Positions 58,301 to 64,000 of a DNA stretch of 64,000 nt are shown here, one piece after another (position 1 is the stretch's first letter; every line of letters starts with the position of its first letter). A program made the translations under genes and the position numbers. The notes under the pieces were generated by a model. That model searched no databases, had not been told where the DNA came from, and saw only the letters and a list, made by a program, of their open reading frames with translations. Where the stretch lies: assembly GCA_964035795.1 (NCBI GenBank), contig OZ038323.1:8799964-8863963 (forward strand), given 5' to 3'. The stretch is from Pterobdella sp. o SKG-2022. Its lineage: Eukaryota; Annelida; Clitellata; Hirudinida; Piscicolidae.

Positions 58301-61300
58301 AAGGCACCTGTTCAAAGCAAGACATTAAAAGGCATCTACGCCCTAGCGTTTAGGTCTGCTAGTTGGTGGGGCTGCTACCCTTTCAGGGCACAAATCTAAA
58401 CGACCCTTCCCTGTTCTCCAGTAATCCTTTGGGGTTACTAATTTTATCTTTTTCTAAGATAATTTTTTGGAGAACCCCACACAGACTGTTTCATCAGTCT
58501 GCTCTTATCAGGCTAGGTTCTTAGGACAAGTTCTTAATGTGCAAAGAAACATCCTAAGACCAACAACTAACAGGCTGATGATGAAGATAGGGTACGTTCC
58601 TAACCTAAACGGTGGAACATGGAAGTAATAAAAAAAAATGCACTTAAGATGCTGATTTATTAGGAATATTTTAAAAGAATATTGTACAAAAATTTGAACG
58701 AATGCAGAGTGCAGTAGTGCATCAATAGATCTCACATCGAACCTCCAAAGAACAATTTCATCTCCAGGCTTCCTAAATCTAGGGTATTATGAGCCTAATA
58801 CCCATTGTACCTGGAATGTAAAGGTTAATTCTAAATAAAAAACTGTGTTTATAAATATATTTTGTGGAAAAAAATTAGTAATCCTTTAAAATAAAATGTT
58901 TTTATAACTGTATTGAAGTAATTTTTAGGATAATTATTATTTGATTTTGTATTAAAACTATACATAGACTAGTCCTGGAATGCTGATAAAATTGAGGTTT
59001 GTTAATAATTTTGGCGTCTACTGCAAGAGTAGTGCCTGTTACAACTGGGTTGAAGTCAAGTATGGAAATTCTTTTACAGATTTGGGTCCAAGGTAGTAAT
59101 TAAACTTCCAACATATTTTTTCTATTTGTGCTGTCTCTAGTTAATTTTTTTCGCAATTTTCAAAGTAAATGCATTTGAAAATAATATGGGTTTTTTTTAT
59201 TTTAATTTTTTTTGTTAACCAGGTTTTGTTGCAATGAGACTCCAAACGTAACGCTGACATCCAAGACAAACCAACTGCAGGTCATCTTTAGATCTTATGA
59301 CATTGATGGACAAGCAGGCAATAACAGAGGGTTTCAAATCTTTTTAGAAGGTTTTTGTCTTCTAATGTTCAATACAAGCCAATAGGAAGAAAATTAAAGT
59401 TAATTTTGAAACTTGTTTATAGCTTTCAAGCCTTGCCCCAGCATCACTTTCACCAATGGGGTGAATTCTGTGGGAGGACAGATGATAAGCAATGTTTTAA
59501 CAGTGGAAGAATGCACAGATGTGTGTTTCAAAAATGAATTTTGCTTAGGATTTGACTTTGCTGGCTCAGATCCCCCTGGGAGACGCTGTTACATTCACAC
59601 CTCATGGAACACTTTCAATTTCAAATTTAACACAGTCAATGTGGTGCAATACACTTTGGACAGATCTCAATGTCCCAACTATGTTCCTCCAACGCCGTAT
59701 TCGCCCACATCTCAAACTACCACTACTACCTCTACTACTACTACTACTACCACTACAACTACTACAACAACCACTACTATTACCACTAAAAAGCAGCCTC
59801 CTCGTAAGTATAAATCATATATAAACAAAACAACCTTCTCTAACAATACCTGATTGTACCATGTAACTTTTTAGAAACATCCTAATGTAATTATAAGCAA
59901 TATCAACAGTTTTCAACGTCAATTATGGAAAAAAATTAGTACATTTATTGAGCAAAAAATAGCTATAATTTTCGATAAGTTTAGCCTTATCATAAAACAT
60001 TAGCGAAACTAAAGGCTAAACTTATCGTAAATTATAGCTATTTTTTGCTCAATAAATGTACTAATTTTTTCCCATAAATTGACGTTGAAAACTGTTGATA
60101 CTGATTGTATCATGAAACTATTTCAACAGCATGCAGCCGCTGGATTACTTCCATCGACAGATCAGCCAACATACCTGGAGGCATCGTTCACAGTAGCGAC
60201 GTGTCTCTCATAGAATGCCAAACTGCCTGTGCATATATGAATGCATGTACCTTTTATGAGTTCGATTCTACTAACAGAGTTTGCAAACTTTTTGATTCTC
60301 AAACGCTAACAACTGTCTTCAAAAAAGAAGTTTTTCATGGTCTTAAAAAATCCTGCGATAATACGCTATGTAAGCATTTTTAAAATTTTTCATATCAATC
60401 TTGTCAGCGCAGAATCAATATGCTGTTTATAAATAGAAATTTTTTAGACAATTGTTCTTAATAATCACAGTGCCATGTCCAAGAATGAGTTTGTTTTTGG
60501 AAGCAAGCATGCTTAATGGTGTTAGATACAACCAATTAATTCAAACGGCGTCTGACTGTTACAACCTTTGCAACTCCGCTGCTTCTTTGCCGTATGCTCC
60601 GTCCAACAGAGACATCTGTCGTGGCTTTGATTACAACAAAAAGGATAAAACGTGTTTTTTCTATTTCAGAAACATAACGACAGAACAGTTGTACTCCAAT
60701 CCAGAAGTCATTCACGGTACCTTTGAAGAACCTTGTACTTACGATGTATTTCTTTCTTCTACAACTACCACAACATCTAGCCCAAGTACTTTAAACTACT
60801 TTGGTAATAAAATGTTATATATGAATGATTTCACATTGATCAGGTTGTCCATATTGGATCACGAGAAACTCCACAAGCACTATTGGAGCGTTCAAGTTGA
60901 ACTCTCAGTTCACATACTTTGAGTGTTTGTTGGATTGTTATTTCAAGGAAAGCTGTTATGGAGTAGATTACGTTTCAGCTTTTAGAGAATGCTGGCAGCA
61001 TTTTTCTCAAAATCTCTACACGAGTTTTTACATTAACTCGGGTGTTAATCAAGGAGTTATTTACCGCTGTGACACATCTACCACTAGTACTACTACAACT
61101 ACTACAACCACTACTACTACTACTACCACGACTACTACTACTACTACAACCACAACGCCAAGCTACGAAGTTATAGGTACAAGAATAATTTTTCACTTGA
61201 AAAAATAAATATAAGTTTGACTCCAGTTTGAACGTGAAACGTTCAAAAATAACATTAAAATTTAACTGAAATCACAGAAAATAAATGCCGCAAATGGGCG

Positions 61301-63979
61301 GTAATAAGAGGACAGAGGTCTATAGGGGGAGAATACGTGAGTGGAGCAAACAGCATGGACAGCTGCTTAGAGAAGTGTTTTCAAGAGACAACATGCGCGG
61401 GCTTTGATTATTTCAATCCAGGAAGTTGTTGGAAACATACGACGGCAACTCTTAACACCGTTCAAAAGCTGCCTTCTGCTACACAAATAGTAATCTTGGA
61501 TCGGTGTCCTATTACGACGAGTACGACTACACCCACCACCATAAGCTCAGCTATAGGTATAAAAGCTGATAGACTTTTTGAATATATAAATTGATCTATA
61601 GATTGTGTAATAATAATTTTGATTCAATGAATGCCTATTATTCAAGTGTGCACTGAAGAATGGACAACGAATGGAGGCAAGCATTCAATAGGAGCGGAGT
61701 ATTACAGAAAGTTATATTCTCAAGATCAGTGTAAAGAATTATGTATCAGTGATTCCTTATGTATTGGAGTAGATTTTCATTTTGGTGTATACCCATATGA
61801 ATGCTGGGTACACCGAAACAAAGAAAACCTCAAAAATATTTATAGTAACTCAAACTTAAACCAGTTCATTCTCATCAAACGCTGCTCTGGTAATTTTGAG
61901 ATTTTCCACTTTTTCCAAATAAATTTTTCACTCATGATACTTTTTTTGAAGGTTTCAAGGTAACTTCAACTACAACCACTAGAAGTATAAAAACAACCAC
62001 ATGGTTCGTTGAAACAACAAAAGACAATAAAAAGTCAACAACAGCCTTTGATGAGAGTTGTGAGCCTAGCTGGTATGTAAGGGCAGGATACTTTTCTCTA
62101 GGAGGCAAGCGGATGAATGAACTGATGTCGGTTCATGATTGTTTGAGATGGTGCTTTACAGATTTCAATTGCATTGCAGTGGACGTAAAAGAAAGTAAAA
62201 CAATTTATTATTCATCTAATATTAACCCTTCATATCCTATACATGAGCCCATTCATGAACTGAATGTTATAAATACTTTTTTCTTATGGTTTAATATCTT
62301 AGTCGTATATTATTTTATATGGTTTTACAAAAGTAACTTCAGCAAAAAGAATATTTCTATAAATCTTACAGCCCAGACGGCTTTTGTTGAGTGCTATGTT
62401 CATTCCGACGCCACAAAACTCTATAAGAAGAATAGAGACATAAACGTCAATCAATATGAAATATCAACTAGATGCAGCAGGCAAAAAAAAAACGGTGAGT
62501 AATTGAGTAAAAAATTAATTTTTCACAGTTGGAATCTTTACTTCTATAATTAAACTCTTTGAAGATTGTAGTTCAATTTTTTCACATTTCTTTCATATAC
62601 TTTTTTTCCATTATAAATACATGTAAACTCCAGTGTAACTCAATATAGTTCCTCAAAGCGTTTAGCTCCATCGTCATTATATATTCTTCATGCTTCCTTA
62701 TAAATGCTTCAAAACACCACTCACCAGCTCCCTGCATAGACTCTTGGGTGATAAGGCCAACAACAAGATCTCTGGGAGGCTACAAGACCTTTACCCCATT
62801 GCTTCCAATAGACTGCCTCAATTACTGCCAATCCCTGTCTTCTTGTATTGCAGCTGAAACCGTATCTTCGTCTCTCATTCCTGAGTGTCTTTTGCACTAT
62901 GAGCAGGTTAAGGGTCGATATTATTATCTGATGTTTTTTTATTTTTTATTTAATTATCAAATACATATTTTGTTCGTAGTAATGTTGTAAAATACACATT
63001 TTTTTCATTACTTTGCTTTTTTTCATTAATTTTTAACTATTTTGTTTTGTTTTAGTTAATATTTTATTGATTATCAGTTATTTATGATTTCACTATTTCA
63101 TAATTTTATAAAGTTCAATTTTCACAACTGCCGTTTTGACTTTTAGCAATCGCTGAGTAAAAATTACTACGATATAACTTCTACACAATACGAAAAAGTC
63201 CGTACATGCAGAGAAACTGGCAAAAAAGGTAATAAAAACTATTAATCAAATTAAAATTAAAATAAGCATACAATTTTTTATAAAACCTCTATAGAGTTTT
63301 TATGTATTTTTTTTTCATATTTAAAATATCAGATATATCATTATGAAGGCATGAAAAGCTTTTTAAAATTTTGAAATTTTTTTGTGAGATAAATAGATGT
63401 CAATAGTTGAAATTTTAACTACAAACCTCCATAAACACTTCAGGAGGCTGCGGTGGATTGAATGGTGTGCCTGGACAAATGCACGAGGCATGCTACATTG
63501 TCAGCCTTCCTCCGTCCATTTGCTACAAAAATGTCGTGTGGCTAGACAACAAAATAAATGATTGGAGTTTGAGGTGAGGGATGTCTTATGCTTGATCAAC
63601 ATAAAAAGCTGATTGTATAGGTTTAATGGATTTCAAGTTGAGGTTTTCAGCTATTAGGAGTGAAAGCTAATTTAAATTTCTATAATATGTCACAAAGCTA
63701 GTTTTAATTGAAACATTCTGTATGAAGTGATAAATACAGAAACTTTAAGCCTCATTATCACCAAAAACTGCTTTAAGGAAACGCTAACTTAGAGCGGCAG
63801 ATCATAGAGTAACATATATGAATCACCAAAAATTATTAAAAAAATAGACACCACAGTTTTTAAATTGAAATAACTACTAAATTTCTCTAGAACTACATTG
63901 AAACCTCTGCCATGCATGCAAGCCAAATGCTTGGGATCTTCCCAACTCATCACCATCAGTGGTGTCAGCCTATGTGTTG
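55331..63979 (+). CDS. Secreted pseudo-astacin/EGF/CUB protein with tandem PAN/apple-like modules (3' end beyond window)
   Basis: 22 phase-consistent exons, at least 1,257 aa: 55331-55387, 55856-55949, 56144-56276, 57178-57244, 57363-57566, 57738-57861, 58052-58180, 58768-58823, 58968-59092, 59223-59350, 59423-59803, 60130-60369, 60471-60803, 60844-61176, 61278-61556, 61647-61889, 61952-62194, 62372-62494, 62728-62906, 63147-63228, 63444-63573, 63891-63979. A signal peptide (MFTSFFCFSMFF) is followed by an astacin-type domain (about 20-226: RRALVSPSNWSIPINY, SSTCIKYNEV, CSTSTGF, EYIKINWNNI, HSIGQRVQMSFLD). The zinc site HExxHxxGxxH reads SLMVQNLGLYG: all three His and the Glu are lost, and the Met-turn is SITHA. 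Then come EGF (CKNGGY..CPDGYGGQLC), CUB (CTWNVK, SPGMLIKLRF) and eight six-Cys modules with pattern C-x(20-27)-C-x3-C-x(4-6, longer in one)-C..C..C, joined partly by Thr-rich linkers. Intact frames argue for a functional pseudoenzyme, perhaps a matrix or adhesive protein (inference). Confidence 0.88.
56442..56793 (-). repeat. SINE-like repeat, copy 1 (inverted relative to copy 2)
   Basis: About 350 bp, highly similar to the reverse complement of 58284-58638. Read on the minus strand it starts TTGGGCATGACGTTAAAAGG and ends in GTAATAAAAAA-like A-rich sequence, as SINEs do. It lies in intron 3 of the pseudo-astacin gene. Clear Pol III A and B boxes were not established. Confidence 0.7.
58284..58638 (+). 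repeat. SINE-like repeat, copy 2
   Basis: Second copy, in intron 7 of the pseudo-astacin gene, in sense orientation with an A-run at its 3' end (around 58629-58638). Together with copy 1 it brackets exons 4-7 of the gene with a 350-bp inverted repeat. Confidence 0.7.
59717..59788 (+). repeat. ACT/ACA trinucleotide repeat encoding a Thr-rich linker
   Basis: In-frame ACT/ACC/ACA codons encode an almost pure threonine run of about 23 residues, a likely O-glycosylated spacer between the first two PAN-like modules. Confidence 0.85.
59902..60099. repeat. 198-bp hairpin (inverted repeat) just before an acceptor site
   Basis: Two arms of about 88 nt with only a few differences and a loop of about 22 nt, filling most of the intron between the exons ending at 59803 and starting at 60130. 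Its right edge is 30 nt from the acceptor AG. It looks like a recent foldback element, unrelated in sequence to the hairpin at 35914-36083. Confidence 0.85.
61076..61157 (+). repeat. Second ACT/ACA repeat encoding a Thr-rich linker
   Basis: In-frame threonine codons after the fourth PAN-like module; same codon mix as the tract at 59717-59788. Confidence 0.85.
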
Positions 63980-64000
63980 GTAAGTAAGCCTATTGTTATT

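Noticed and set aside
1..64000. CRISPR arrays, tRNA and rRNA genes, operons
   Set aside because: The window is animal nuclear DNA; no array of spaced direct repeats and no tRNA-like B box with cloverleaf was seen.

Overview
The window is AT-rich nuclear DNA from a ciliated invertebrate animal, using the standard genetic code. It has spliceosomal introns (GT..AG, some only about 60 nt), non-LTR retrotransposon remains, a Shc adaptor, an axonemal dynein heavy chain, an ionotropic-glutamate-receptor-like ligand-binding domain and an astacin/EGF/CUB protein. I cannot place it in a phylum. Gene models were built by hand from protein similarity, splice sites and reading phase; every junction given inside the Shc, dynein and astacin-like models keeps frame.

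Minus strand, about 0.9-19.7 kb. Two paralogous four-pass membrane proteins lie in tandem (3014-5276 and 6070-8088), with the same exon order and phases. Around them are cysteine-rich tail exons: a Cys-doublet/proline tail (914-2242) that is phase-compatible with the first tetraspan core, and a Gly/Cys/Tyr-rich tail (8221-8721) reached from a candidate membrane-segment exon. Upstream is an iGluR-like S1S2 ligand-binding domain (11118-14219). In it, one uninterrupted exon joins S1 to S2 through a lysine-rich linker, with no M1-M3 pore. A signal-peptide exon at 19000-19714 is phase-compatible with it. A 200-nt assembly gap is at 17121-17320.

Plus strand, 22.5-25.6 kb. An intronless CYP2-clan-like cytochrome P450 is followed by a decayed CR1/L2-like retrotransposon 3' end.

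Minus strand, 27.8-36.3 kb. A complete 12-exon Shc adaptor (PTB-CH1-SH2, about 452 aa) carries a decayed RTE-like retrotransposon in antisense in its third intron and a near-perfect 170-bp hairpin in its first.

Plus strand, 37.0-52.0 kb. A complete axonemal dynein heavy chain, most like DNAH10 (about 4,709 aa, 11 exons), diverges from Shc. One exon of 9,849 nt encodes most of the motor. A near-consensus RFX X-box lies 143 bp before its ATG, as expected for a cilium gene.

Plus strand, 55.3-64.0 kb (continues beyond the window). A secreted modular protein has a signal peptide, an astacin-fold domain that has lost all three zinc histidines and the catalytic glutamate, then EGF, CUB and at least eight six-cysteine PAN/apple-like modules with threonine-rich linkers. 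Two inverted copies of a 350-bp SINE-like repeat flank part of it, and a second perfect-looking hairpin sits in one intron.

Best candidates for something new are the pore-less iGluR-like S1S2 protein, the tetraspan/cysteine-tail cluster and the pseudo-astacin with PAN-like array.
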